43,166 bases of DNA from Acetanaerobacterium elongatum (lineage in GTDB: Bacteria > Bacillota > Clostridia > Oscillospirales > Ruminococcaceae), in the NCBI RefSeq assembly GCF_900103835.1, contig NZ_FNID01000025.1, positions 1-43,166 of the forward strand, read 5' to 3'. The notes under the pieces were generated by a model. That model saw only the letters and a program-made list of their open reading frames with translations. It did no database searches and had not been told where the DNA came from. The position numbers and the translations under genes were made by a program. Position 1 is the stretch's first letter, and each line of letters opens with the position of its first letter. Positions 15,890-24,302 of the stretch are shown here, in pieces.

Positions 15890-17329
15890 GTGAAACGTAT
15901 TGTTGCTCTTTCCCTTGCGTGTGTACTCGTTTTGACATTAGCTCTTACCGGCTGCTCTCAGCCTGCGGCTCCTGCAGCCTCTTCTGATGCTGCTGCTGCT
16001 CCCTCTGAGGCTGCTGCCAGCTCTGAAGCTGCTAGCTCTGCTGCTGCTCCCGCAGTTACAGACGACGCCAGCGTAAAGGTTGTTAATCTGTGGAGCTTCA
16101 CTGATGAAATTCCGAAGATGATGACCAAGTACAAGGAACTTCACCCCGAGTTTACTCTCGAAGTTAAGCCGACCATCGTTGCTACAACCGATGGCGCTTA
16201 TCAGCCCGCTCTCGACCAGGCTATGGCAGCCGGCGGCGCAGATGCTCCTGATATCTATGCTGCAGAGAGCGCATTCGTACTTAAGTATACCCAGGGCGAT
16301 GCTTCTGCGTCTGCTGCTGCATACAAGGATCTCGGCATTGACGTTGACGCTATGCTCAAAGAGGCTGATATTGCTCAGTATACCGTTGATATCGGTACCA
16401 GACCTTCCGACAATGCTCTGGTAGCTCTTGGCTATCAGGCTACCGGCGGTGCTTATATTTATCGTCGTTCCATCGCGAAGGACGTTTGGGGCACAGATGA
16501 CCCCGCTACCATTAAAGATAAGGTTGGCCCCGGTCTTGATAAATTCTGGGCTGCAGCTAAAGAGCTGAAGGCTAAGGGTTATGGCATCATCTCCGGCGAC
16601 GGCGACTTATGGCAGCCCCTTAAGGCTCAGGCTGAAAAAGGCTGGGTTGTTGACGGCAAGTTCTACATGGATCCTACTCGCGAAGCTTTCTTTGATTATT
16701 CCAAGAAGCTTACCGATGAAGGCTTAAGCAACGTTACTCAGGACTGGCAGGATGCTTGGAACGCTGACATGAAAGACGGCGGCCCCAAGAAGATCTTTGG
16801 TTTCTTCGGTCCTGCTTGGCTCATCAACTATGTAATGGCTGGCAACTCCGGCGGCAAGAAGCCCGGCGAAGGCACCTATGGTGACTGGGCAGTTTGCGAA
16901 TCTCCTATCGGTTTCTGGTGGGGCGGCACATGGGTACTTGCCAACAAGGACAGCAAGGTTAAGGCTTCCGTTGGTAACATCATTAAGTGGATCACCCTTG
17001 ACAGCTCTGACACTGGTCTCCAGTACTTCTGGGCTAACGGTACTCTTAATGGCCCTGGCGGCACCAAGGACACCGTTGCTTCCGCAACCGTTATGAAGAA
17101 GTCTGACGGTAAGGTAGAGTTCCTCGGCGGTCAGAATATGTTTGACATCTTCGTTCCCGCTGGCAAAGCTAATATCAACACCAAGAACATGACCCAGTAC
17201 GACGAAACCATCAACCTCGCACTCCGTGATCAGGTTCGTCAGTATGCTGCTGGCAAGAAGACCAAAGAAGCAGCTATTAAGGATTTCAAAGCTAAGGTAG
17301 CTGAGAGCCTTGACATTACTGTAGAGTAA
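15890..17329 (+). CDS. Extracellular sugar-binding lipoprotein of an ABC importer
   Basis: The 479-residue protein starts at GTG 15890 after AAAGGAGG. A lipoprotein signal peptide (LTGC, Cys22) and an Ala/Ser-rich linker to about residue 55 are followed by a family-1 solute-binding domain (VNLWSFTDEIPKMMTKYKELHP, then DAPDIYAAES). It captures an oligosaccharide outside the membrane and delivers it to the two permeases downstream. The neighbouring xylosidase-like and deacetylase genes suggest xylo- or related oligosaccharides. Codons are strongly biased (many GCT alanines), unlike the permeases. A strong hairpin between it and the permeases suggests it is made in excess. Confidence 0.92.
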   Translation: MKRIVALSLACVLVLTLALTGCSQPAAPAASSDAAAAPSEAAASSEAASSAAAPAVTDDASVKVVNLWSFTDEIPKMMTKYKELHPEFTLEVKPTIVATTDGAYQPALDQAMAAGGADAPDIYAAESAFVLKYTQGDASASAAAYKDLGIDVDAMLKEADIAQYTVDIGTRPSDNALVALGYQATGGAYIYRRSIAKDVWGTDDPATIKDKVGPGLDKFWAAAKELKAKGYGIISGDGDLWQPLKAQAEKGWVVDGKFYMDPTREAFFDYSKKLTDEGLSNVTQDWQDAWNADMKDGGPKKIFGFFGPAWLINYVMAGNSGGKKPGEGTYGDWAVCESPIGFWWGGTWVLANKDSKVKASVGNIIKWITLDSSDTGLQYFWANGTLNGPGGTKDTVASATVMKKSDGKVEFLGGQNMFDIFVPAGKANINTKNMTQYDETINLALRDQVRQYAAGKKTKEAAIKDFKAKVAESLDITVE

Positions 17330-17340
17330 TTTCAATCAGT

Positions 17341-17378
17341 AAAATGGGGCGGACGCCTTTCCGTCCGCCCCATTTTTT
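17341..17378 (+). terminator. Partial terminator between binding protein and permeases
   Basis: A 15-bp stem AAAATGGGGCGGACG / CGTCCGCCCCATTTT with a 6-nt loop and T-tract. No new promoter is clear before 17423, so it probably lets a fraction of transcripts through and sets high binding-protein to permease ratio. Confidence 0.85.
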
Positions 17379-17422
17379 AATTTAAGAAAAAATACTACGC
17401 ACTTTACCGGAGGTGAACGCTT

Positions 17423-18403
17423 ATGCGCCGCAAGAGCGTAAGTTACGCGAAATACGGCTACATATTTTCCATACCATTCGTGCTGGCGTTCCTAGTTTTC
17501 TCGCTGTACCCCACAATTTACACGGCTGTGATTGGATTTACAAACCTTAAGGGCTTCGGCAAAACCGCCTTTCGCTTTTTAGATAATCCGTTTCAAAATT
17601 TCGGGATAGTTCTTTCAAATCAGAACTTCCAGATATCGCTGTTTAATACGGCGTTGTTGTGGGTGTTAAACTTTATTCCGCAGATATTGCTTGCTCTTTT
17701 ACTCACTGCATGGTTTACCAACAATCACCTTAAAATTAAGGGGCAGGGTTTCTTCAAGGTTCTGCTCTATATGCCTAATATTATAACCGCAGCAACGGTT
17801 GCTATTCTGTTTAATGCACTGTTTGGGTACCCGATGGGCCCGGTTAACGACCTGCTGATGACAATGGGCATAATCAAAGAGCCGGTATATTTCTTGAATG
17901 ACAGAAATACGGCAAGAGGTATCTTGTCGTTTATCCAGTTCTGGATGTGGTACGGAAATACAATGGTAGTTCTTATCGCGGGTGTGTTGGGTATTAATCC
18001 TACACTTTTTGAAGCCGCGGAGATTGACGGCGCAACCGGCGCACAGACATTCTTCAAGGTGACCTTACCTAACATCAGAACGATACTGCTTTATGTTTTG
18101 GTTACAAGTATGATCGGTGGTTTGACGATGTTCGATATTCCTAAGCTGTTCATTCTTGGTGGCTTAGGTGGCCCGGATAATGCTACGCTCACTACCAGTG
18201 TATATATCTATAACCAGGCCTATACCGGAAGCTACATGTATAACCGCGCATCTGCTGCAAGCATGATTTTGTTTGCCATTATTTTGGTATTCTCATTAAT
18301 ACTCTTCTTTATTATGCGTGATAAAGACGAAGTTAAGCTTGAAAAAGAAAAGAAAGCTCTCAAAAAAGCTGAGAAATTGGCAAGTAGGAGGGCAGCATTA
18401 TGA
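17423..18403 (+). CDS. Sugar ABC transporter permease, MalF/UgpA-like
   Basis: This 326-residue integral membrane protein has about six hydrophobic helices (FSIPFVLAFLVFSLYPTIYTAVIGF, TALLWVLNFIPQILLALLLTAWF, ILYVLVTSMIGGL, MILFAIILVFSLILFFIM). The cytoplasmic coupling loop (EAA motif) reads EAAEIDGATGAQTFFKVTLPNI, which contacts the ATPase. GGAGGTG precedes the ATG. It overlaps the next permease by 4 bases (ATGA), so the two are translationally coupled. The C-terminal tail is very Lys-rich. Confidence 0.93.
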   Translation: MRRKSVSYAKYGYIFSIPFVLAFLVFSLYPTIYTAVIGFTNLKGFGKTAFRFLDNPFQNFGIVLSNQNFQISLFNTALLWVLNFIPQILLALLLTAWFTNNHLKIKGQGFFKVLLYMPNIITAATVAILFNALFGYPMGPVNDLLMTMGIIKEPVYFLNDRNTARGILSFIQFWMWYGNTMVVLIAGVLGINPTLFEAAEIDGATGAQTFFKVTLPNIRTILLYVLVTSMIGGLTMFDIPKLFILGGLGGPDNATLTTSVYIYNQAYTGSYMYNRASAASMILFAIILVFSLILFFIMRDKDEVKLEKEKKALKKAEKLASRRAAL

Positions 18404-19245
18404 AAAGCATGAGTGTATCCAGAGGAATAGCTAAAACAATTATCTACATAGTTTGCATATTCCTTTCTATATTAAGTATCTTTCCCTTTTGGATAATGTT
18501 AATGAACGCAACCCGCGGAACCTATGAGATTCAACAGCATGCTATATCGTTGTTGCCTTCAACGTTTTTACTTAGCAACTGGAGTGTACTGATAGGCAAG
18601 AGCTTTAATCCGCTTTTGGGCTTCTTTAACTCAATGGTTATCTCTGTAGGTTCAACGGCTTGTGCGGTGTATTTTTCTTCGCTTACCGCATACGGTCTGA
18701 CAGCGTATAGTTGGAAGCTGCGCAAACCGTTCTTTACGTTTATCCTTGCTATCATGATGATTCCCGCACAGATGTCCAGTATCGGTTTTTATCAATTTAT
18801 TTATAAACTCGGCTGGACGAACAACTTTTTGCCGTTAATTCTGCCGTCTATAGCCGCACCCGCGATGGTGTTCTTTATGAGGCAGTATCTGGTGGCAACA
18901 TTCTCGATTGACATTGTGAATTCCGCTCGTATAGACGGTGCAGGTGAATTTCATACCTTTAACCGGATTATACTGCCAATCATGAAACCGGCAATTGCAA
19001 CACAAGCTATTTTTGCTTTTGTGGCAAGCTGGAACAATCTGTTTATGCCTATGGTTCTGCTTACTGCTAATGATAAATACACAATGCCTATTATGGTAAG
19101 CTTGCTGAAGGGCGATATCTTTAAGAGGGAATATGGCTCGATTTACTTAGGGTTGTCGCTGACAGTGCTGCCGCTATTTTTTGTATACTTTGCGCTTTCA
19201 AAGTATATTATAGCGGGTGTGCAGCTGGGTGGCGTAAAGGAGTAA
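18400..19245 (+). CDS. Sugar ABC transporter permease, MalG/LacG-like
   Basis: This 281-residue second permease subunit has six predicted helices (IYIVCIFLSILSIFPFWIMLM, FFTFILAIMMIPAQMSSIGFYQF, LTVLPLFFVYFALSKYIIAGVQLGGVKE). The EAA loop reads NSARIDGAGEFHTFNRIILPIMKP. It starts inside the stop of the MalF-like gene. No ATP-binding gene follows, so the importer most likely borrows a shared MsmX-type ATPase encoded elsewhere, as is common in Firmicutes. Confidence 0.93.
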   Translation: MKSMSVSRGIAKTIIYIVCIFLSILSIFPFWIMLMNATRGTYEIQQHAISLLPSTFLLSNWSVLIGKSFNPLLGFFNSMVISVGSTACAVYFSSLTAYGLTAYSWKLRKPFFTFILAIMMIPAQMSSIGFYQFIYKLGWTNNFLPLILPSIAAPAMVFFMRQYLVATFSIDIVNSARIDGAGEFHTFNRIILPIMKPAIATQAIFAFVASWNNLFMPMVLLTANDKYTMPIMVSLLKGDIFKREYGSIYLGLSLTVLPLFFVYFALSKYIIAGVQLGGVKE

Positions 19246-19424
19246 GTACATTTACCCTGCTCCCAATTTCAGCCCAGTTACAGGAAGCGATTAGTTTGTT
19301 CTTGTTGTCGAGTACATTAATGCCCTTCCTATGGGTAAGGGTTAAGTATCTCAGACAGTATTGAAACTATTTATTTGCCAGTGAGCGCCAGGGAAAGACG
19401 CTTTTAATCGTGTTACCAGTGTAT

Positions 19425-19460
19425 TAAAACCAGGACGGCTTTTTAACCGTTCTGGTTTTA
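19425..19460 (+). terminator. Terminator of the sugar ABC operon
   Basis: The stem TAAAACCAGGACGG / CCGTTCTGGTTTTA includes a few G-U or imperfect pairs and ends in T residues. The 406-base gap between the permease and the GH3 gene holds this hairpin and the operator-like site at 19577; I see no small gene. Confidence 0.75.
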
Positions 19461-19575
19461 TTGTAATCAGAAGCCCGAGGCTGTGTTGGATTAAGCGCAA
19501 GTAATTTTATATTGCTGATAACACACGTTTAGGCGCGTATAAAATTTGTCTGCAAGAAAAGAAAATAATGTTTTT

Positions 19576-19590
19576 ATAAAACGTTTGTAT
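19576..19590. promoter_or_regulatory. Operator-like site upstream of the second GH3 gene
   Basis: ATAAAACGTTTGTAT shares the 10-base core TAAAACGTTT (19577-19586) with the operator at 15604-15613 in the ABC-operon promoter. It is near-palindromic around the central CG, like a LacI/CcpA site. A convincing -35/-10 pair is not seen around it. Confidence 0.5.
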
Positions 19591-19660
19591 AGGTTTAAGT
19601 ATATTAAGTAAATGCCGATAATAGGCAATTCAAATACTATTAAAAAAGTGAGTGAATAAA

Positions 19661-21811
19661 ATGAAAAACGATTTCCGTGCCAGAGCTGAAGAACTAGTGT
19701 CGCAGATGACGCTGGAGGAGGCTGCTTCGCAGCTTCGATACGATGCCCCGGCAATTTCTAGGCTTGGTATACCCTCATACAATTGGTGGAATGAAGCGCT
19801 TCACGGTATGGCGCGTGCTGGTACCGCAACAATATTCCCCCAGGCCATCGGGCTTGCGGCGATGTTTGACCCGGAGTTTTTAACCGAGATTGCCGAGGTT
19901 ATCTCCACCGAAGCCCGTGCCAAGTATAATATGAACTCCAAGAACGAAGACCGCGATATCTACAAGGGCTTAACCGTATGGTCACCGAATGTCAACATCT
20001 TCCGAGACCCACGGTGGGGCCGAGGGCAGGAAACGTATGGTGAAGACCCCTATCTAACCAAGACGCTTGGTGTCGCGTTTATTCGCGGTTTGCAGGGCAA
20101 TGGAAAGTACTTAAAAACAGCTGCCTGTGCCAAGCATTTTGCCGTACACTCGGGGCCGGAGGCAAACCGCCACAGCTTTGATGCCAAGGCATCGCTAAAG
20201 GATATGGAAGAGACCTATCTCCCGGCCTTTGAAGCAGCGGTGAAGGAAGCAGAGGTAGAAGCCGTGATGGGCGCGTATAACCGTGTAAACGGCGAGCCCT
20301 CATGCGGCAGCAAAACCCTGCTTGTAGATATCCTGCGGGAGAGATGGGGCTTTAAGGGCCATGTAGTCTCCGATTGCTGGGCCATCCGAGATTTTCATGA
20401 GCACCACCGGGTTACCGATACCCCTGCGCAATCGGCCGCTCTTGCACTGCAAAACGGTTGTGATCTGAACTGCGGCAACACCTACCTGCATATGCTGGAA
20501 GCCTATCAGGAGGGACTTGTTACCGAAGAGCAGATTCGAAAGGCTGCGGTGCGCCTGTTCGAAACGCGTATGCGCCTTGGCCTGTTTGACAGTGACTGCG
20601 AGTATGATAATATCCCCTATGATGAGAATGACAGTGACGCCCACCGCGCCCTTTCTTTAGAGGCTGCGCGCAGGTCTGCGGTGCTGCTGAAAAACAACGG
20701 CATACTGCCGCTCAACCGCAATAAGATTACCCGGCTTGCCGTAATCGGCCCAACAGCAAATTCCCGTGTGGTGTTAGAGGGCAACTACTGCGGCACCGCT
20801 TCGGAGTATGTAACCAATCTGGAAGGCATTAAAAAAGCCGCCGGAAGCGATATTCGTGTATTTTATTCCATGGGCTGCCATCTCTTTAAGGATAGGGTAG
20901 AGCCGCTGGCAATGTATGATGACCGCCTCTCTGAGGCAAAGGGCTGCGCAGCAGAGAGCGATGCAGTTATTCTCTGCCTTGGGCTGGATGCGACAATTGA
21001 AGGCGAGCAGGGCGATACCGGCAACAGCTATGCAGCAGGCGATAAGCCGGATTTATTGCTGCTTGAGCCGCAGCGTAAGCTACTGGAGGCTGTACTTTCA
21101 GTGGGCAAGCCGGTTGTGTTGGTGATTAACAGCGGCAGCGCTTTGGATATTGGCAGTGCAGCCGAGCGTTGTGCGGCGGTAATGCAATGCTGGTACAGCG
21201 GCGCGCAGGGCGGCAACGCCTTAGCCGAGATATTGTTTGGGCAAACAAACCCGTCGGGGCGTCTGCCCGTTACCTTCTGCTATGACGGTACTATGCCGGA
21301 TTATGAGGATTACAGCATGCACAACCGCACCTACCGGTATATGCAGGATAAGCCGCTGTATCCCTTTGGCTACGGTCTATCCTATACCACGTTCCGTTAT
21401 GCTGATTTAAAGCTGGATGCCAATAAGACTGCACCGGAAAAAAACCTGTGCGGAGAGATTACCGTTACCAATGAGGGCAGCCGCGACGGAGCTGAAACGG
21501 TGCAGATCTATATTAAAAACCACGTTCAAGAGAATGCCGCTAAAGCGTGTAATGCAGAGGTAAAAGACCTGCTGGGCGAGCAGCCGAACTTCTCTTTATG
21601 CGGAATGAAGCATATCTTCCTTAAAGCAGGCGAAAGTGCAAAGGTGCGGTTTGAAATCAAGGCCGCCAGTTTGACAACTGTTCTGCTGGATGGCAGGCGT
21701 GTATATCTGCCGGGGCATTATTCTATCTATGTTGGCGGAAGCCAGCCGGATGAACGCAGCTTTGAGCTGGCGGGCAAGCGCCCCCTAAGCACGGATGTTT
21801 ATCTGGGATGA
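19661..21811 (+). CDS. Glycoside hydrolase family 3, beta-xylosidase-like
   Basis: This 716-residue enzyme has no signal peptide, so it is probably intracellular. The N-terminal motifs YNWWNEALHGMARAGTAT-FPQAIGLAA, DPRWGRGQETYGEDP and CAKHFAVHSGPE are typical of the GH3 xylosidase/arabinosidase branch. The nucleophile is Asp238 in VVSDCWAI; SDC rather than SDW is usual in that branch. GH3 C-domain and fibronectin-III-like domains follow (FGYGLSYTTF, ETVQIYIKN). It likely trims imported xylo-oligosaccharides. The ATG at 19661 is preferred, with GTGAGTG upstream; the GTG at 19652 is an alternative. The CE4 gene follows after 28 nt. Confidence 0.9.
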   Translation: MKNDFRARAEELVSQMTLEEAASQLRYDAPAISRLGIPSYNWWNEALHGMARAGTATIFPQAIGLAAMFDPEFLTEIAEVISTEARAKYNMNSKNEDRDIYKGLTVWSPNVNIFRDPRWGRGQETYGEDPYLTKTLGVAFIRGLQGNGKYLKTAACAKHFAVHSGPEANRHSFDAKASLKDMEETYLPAFEAAVKEAEVEAVMGAYNRVNGEPSCGSKTLLVDILRERWGFKGHVVSDCWAIRDFHEHHRVTDTPAQSAALALQNGCDLNCGNTYLHMLEAYQEGLVTEEQIRKAAVRLFETRMRLGLFDSDCEYDNIPYDENDSDAHRALSLEAARRSAVLLKNNGILPLNRNKITRLAVIGPTANSRVVLEGNYCGTASEYVTNLEGIKKAAGSDIRVFYSMGCHLFKDRVEPLAMYDDRLSEAKGCAAESDAVILCLGLDATIEGEQGDTGNSYAAGDKPDLLLLEPQRKLLEAVLSVGKPVVLVINSGSALDIGSAAERCAAVMQCWYSGAQGGNALAEILFGQTNPSGRLPVTFCYDGTMPDYEDYSMHNRTYRYMQDKPLYPFGYGLSYTTFRYADLKLDANKTAPEKNLCGEITVTNEGSRDGAETVQIYIKNHVQENAAKACNAEVKDLLGEQPNFSLCGMKHIFLKAGESAKVRFEIKAASLTTVLLDGRRVYLPGHYSIYVGGSQPDERSFELAGKRPLSTDVYLG

Positions 21812-21839
21812 CACTTTAATGAACAGGAAGGTTTGATTT

Positions 21840-22634
21840 ATGAGTTGGCAGGCATGTTACCCAATGGGCAGGAAGGCCGCTGTAACACTAAGTTACGATG
21901 ACGGCCAGGTTTATGACCGTCGGCTGGTTGAAATCTTAAACCGCTACGGGCTTAAGGCTACCTTTCACCTGAATTCCGGTACCCTTGACCGAGAAGGTTT
22001 TATTACCAGTAAAGAGGTAGCCGCCTTGTATGCAGGGCATGAGGTGGCCTGCCATGGGGTGCAGCACCTGTATTTTACCCACCTTTCCAGGGAACAGCTG
22101 GTAAGCGAGCTTTGGGAGGACCGCAGACGGCTGGAAGAGCTTACAAACAGCCCCGTTACCGGCCTGTCCTATCCGTTTGGTGTTTATTCCGATGATGTTG
22201 TAGCAGTTGTAAAGTCGTTGGGCTTTGAATACGCGCGTACGGTAGAAAGCACCGGAGGCTTTCAGGCTGAGCCAGACTTCTTGCGTTGGAAGCCGACCTG
22301 CCATCATAAAAATGAGCTCCTGAATCATGAAAAGCACCTTCTTGCTCCGTTTGAATACGAACGCCTTCAGCTGTTCTATATCTGGGGGCACAGCTACGAA
22401 TTCGAGCGTGATGGAAATTGGAGCCTGATGGAGGAGTTTTGCAGTCAGATCGGCTCACATGACGAGGTATGGTATGCCACGAATATTGAAGTTAAGCGTT
22501 ATCTTAGTGCTGTACGCAGTCTTGTTTCAACAACGGATGTCCTGACGGTATATAACCCGTCAGGACAGAATGTTTGGATAAAATCGGGTGGAGTGCTTCA
22601 TAAGGTCCTGCCGGGCGAAATCTTACATCTTTAA
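21840..22634 (+). CDS. Carbohydrate esterase 4 / NodB-type polysaccharide deacetylase
   Basis: This 264-residue single-domain protein has no signal peptide. It has the NodB metal site: Asp20-Asp21 in LSYDDG and His72-x3-His76 in CHGVQHLYFTH. Other family motifs are LSYPFGVYSDD and FYIWGHSYEF. It is 28 nt downstream of the xylosidase-like GH3 gene and probably cotranscribed. In this context it could deacetylate imported acetylated xylo-oligosaccharides or chito-type sugars; the sequence does not decide which. A short beta-rich C-terminal extension (TVYNPSGQNVWIKSGG...) follows the domain. Confidence 0.88.
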   Translation: MSWQACYPMGRKAAVTLSYDDGQVYDRRLVEILNRYGLKATFHLNSGTLDREGFITSKEVAALYAGHEVACHGVQHLYFTHLSREQLVSELWEDRRRLEELTNSPVTGLSYPFGVYSDDVVAVVKSLGFEYARTVESTGGFQAEPDFLRWKPTCHHKNELLNHEKHLLAPFEYERLQLFYIWGHSYEFERDGNWSLMEEFCSQIGSHDEVWYATNIEVKRYLSAVRSLVSTTDVLTVYNPSGQNVWIKSGGVLHKVLPGEILHL

Positions 22635-22645
22635 TAAAACAGGTT

Positions 22646-22678
22646 AAGCGGCATACCGGATAAACCGGTATGCCGCTT
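22646..22678 (+). terminator. Terminator of the GH3-CE4 unit
   Basis: A 14-bp perfect stem AAGCGGCATACCGG / CCGGTATGCCGCTT with a 5-nt loop. The T-tract is poor. Confidence 0.65.
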
Positions 22679-22688
22679 GCGCAATAAA

Positions 22689-22723
22689 AACTGCCCTCAC
22701 TCCATATCAGAGAAAGGGCAGTT
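22689..22723 (-). terminator. Terminator of pduL
   Basis: The stem AACTGCCCT / AGGGCAGTT is followed on the minus strand by GTTTTTATT. Confidence 0.8.
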
Positions 22724-22740
22724 ATCAGTTAGTATGCTGA

Positions 22741-23313
22741 TTAGAGTTTTACAATCTCGCCTTCAACGGTGCCCGTACAGCCGGCAGCATTGGATTCATC
22801 AGTATCAATGTGCATGGCGAGTGCAAATTTGTCGGAAACACGAACCACTACATCACCGTAAATGGTGGTTCTCTCGGGGGTAGCAACCTTTACAAAAACA
22901 ACTTCCTTATCTTTTACGCCAAGCTTCTCGGCATCGGCAGGGGTAGCATGGATATGGCGCTTGGCAACGATTACACCCTCGGAGATCTCAACCTCACCCT
23001 TAGGGCCGACAATCTTGCAGGGCGCGCTGCCCTTGGTATCACCGGATTCGCGAATAGGAGCCGAGATACCGATAGAACGGGCGTCGGTGGCCGAAAGCTC
23101 TACCTGAGTGCTGGGGCGTGTCGGGCCAAGAATAGAAACACCCGCAAGCGAATTCTTCGGGCCAACAATGGTAACACGCTCCTCGCAGGCAAACTGCCCG
23201 GGCTGTGAAAGATCCTTCTTCTTGGTAAGTACTGCGTCATTTCCGAATAATGTCTTTAAATCCGCCTCGGTAACATGTACATGACGGGCCGATGTTTCAA
23301 CAATAAACTTCAT
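22741..23313 (-). CDS. pduL: PduL-type phosphate acyltransferase (phosphotransacylase)
   Basis: This 190-residue protein carries the duplicated PduL fold with zinc ligands: H11 and H13 in SARHVHVT, H120 and H122 in AKRHIHATP, and the AMHIDTDESNAAG strand. It interconverts acyl-CoA and acyl-phosphate. Outside a microcompartment, as here (no shell or pdu/eut genes nearby and no encapsulation-peptide extension), such enzymes commonly replace Pta. They make acetyl-phosphate for ATP via acetate kinase, which is not in the window. TTGGAGGAA precedes the ATG, and the gene is monocistronic. Confidence 0.93.
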   Translation of the reverse strand: MKFIVETSARHVHVTEADLKTLFGNDAVLTKKKDLSQPGQFACEERVTIVGPKNSLAGVSILGPTRPSTQVELSATDARSIGISAPIRESGDTKGSAPCKIVGPKGEVEISEGVIVAKRHIHATPADAEKLGVKDKEVVFVKVATPERTTIYGDVVVRVSDKFALAMHIDTDESNAAGCTGTVEGEIVKL

Positions 23314-23376
23314 CCGTTGCTTCCTCCAATATTAGGCGATGCTAAAAGTTAACACACCTTATTTTCATACAATGTT

Positions 23377-23405
23377 ATTCTACGACGAATGAGCCGCTAA
23401 TGCAA
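23377..23405 (-). promoter_or_regulatory. Promoter of pduL
   Basis: Minus strand: TTGCAT (23405-23400), 17-nt spacer, TAGAAT (23382-23377). Confidence 0.6.
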
Positions 23406-23507
23406 GCCAAAATGTTAATGTTTTTATACCAATTACAGTATAGGATGTGCTATCTGTTATTCTTGATGGGATAATGCATTTCACCAATTCATTTTAGGAT
23501 ACGAAAA

Positions 23508-23536
23508 TTGCTATGCATGACGTACTGTGTTATAAT
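23508..23536 (+). promoter_or_regulatory. Promoter of the uracil-DNA glycosylase gene
   Basis: TTGCTA (23508-23513), 17-nt spacer, TATAAT (23531-23536). Confidence 0.75.
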
Positions 23537-23592
23537 TTTTGTATCAGCGCAAATAACGGATGCCTACTTTTGTAAGAAAGGATTGTTTATAT

Positions 23593-24165
23593 ATGAGCGA
23601 AAGCTTTATCAGCCTGCAAAAAGAGGTTCAGTGCTGTATCGCCTGCCCATTAAGCCAGACCCGCAAAAATGTAGTGTTTGGTATGGGGGTGGAAACTGCC
23701 GAGGTGCTGTTCATTGGCGAGGCGCCGGGTGCGCAGGAGGATGATCAGGGTCTGCCGTTTGTGGGGCGCTCCGGTCAGCTGCTGGACAAGCTGCTTTCGT
23801 GCATAGACTTATACCGTGATAAGAATATCTACATTGCAAATATCATCAAATGCCGCCCGCCAGAGAACCGCGACCCGCTGCCCGAGGAGCAGAGCGCGTG
23901 TGCCAAGCACCTGGCACGGCAGATTGAGTATATCAACCCGAAAATTATTGTTTGTGTTGGGCGAATTGCCGCAAAGCGCTTTATCGGAGAGGATTTTAAG
24001 GTAACCACCGAACATGGCAAATGGTTTGAGCAAAACGGCCGGCTTGTAATGGGCACCTTTCATCCCGCCGCACTGCTGCGTAACCCAAACCTGAAGCCCG
24101 TTGCGTTTGATGATTGTTTATTGTTAAGGGATAAGATTAACGAAATTTGCACACATACATACTAA
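23593..24165 (+). CDS. Uracil-DNA glycosylase, family 4 (Fe-S type)
   Basis: This 190-residue DNA repair enzyme removes uracil from DNA. The GEAPGAQEDDQGLPFVGRSGQLLD motif (from residue 42) and the FHPAALLRNP motif are both present. The four [4Fe-4S] ligands are Cys15-x2-Cys18 and Cys87-x15-Cys103, the family-4 arrangement. The ATG at 23593 has AAAGGA 10 nt upstream; the in-frame ATG at 23560 lacks a ribosome site. It stands alone with its own promoter. No terminator is clear after it. Confidence 0.93.
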   Translation: MSESFISLQKEVQCCIACPLSQTRKNVVFGMGVETAEVLFIGEAPGAQEDDQGLPFVGRSGQLLDKLLSCIDLYRDKNIYIANIIKCRPPENRDPLPEEQSACAKHLARQIEYINPKIIVCVGRIAAKRFIGEDFKVTTEHGKWFEQNGRLVMGTFHPAALLRNPNLKPVAFDDCLLLRDKINEICTHTY

Positions 24166-24204
24166 ACATACTTCTTGGGCAGAGGGTTAAGATATAATAC
24201 AATA

Positions 24205-24233
24205 TTTACAAAAATCATCCATCATGCTATAGT
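24205..24233 (+). promoter_or_regulatory. Promoter of the GT2-GtrA gene
   Basis: TTTACA (24205-24210), 17-nt spacer, TATAGT (24228-24233). Confidence 0.65.
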
Positions 24234-24302
24234 TGAATTGTTTGAATTAAATAGAGCACCGTATAAAGGATTTATAGCAAAACCCCGCTAAGGAGGCAAG
24301 AT

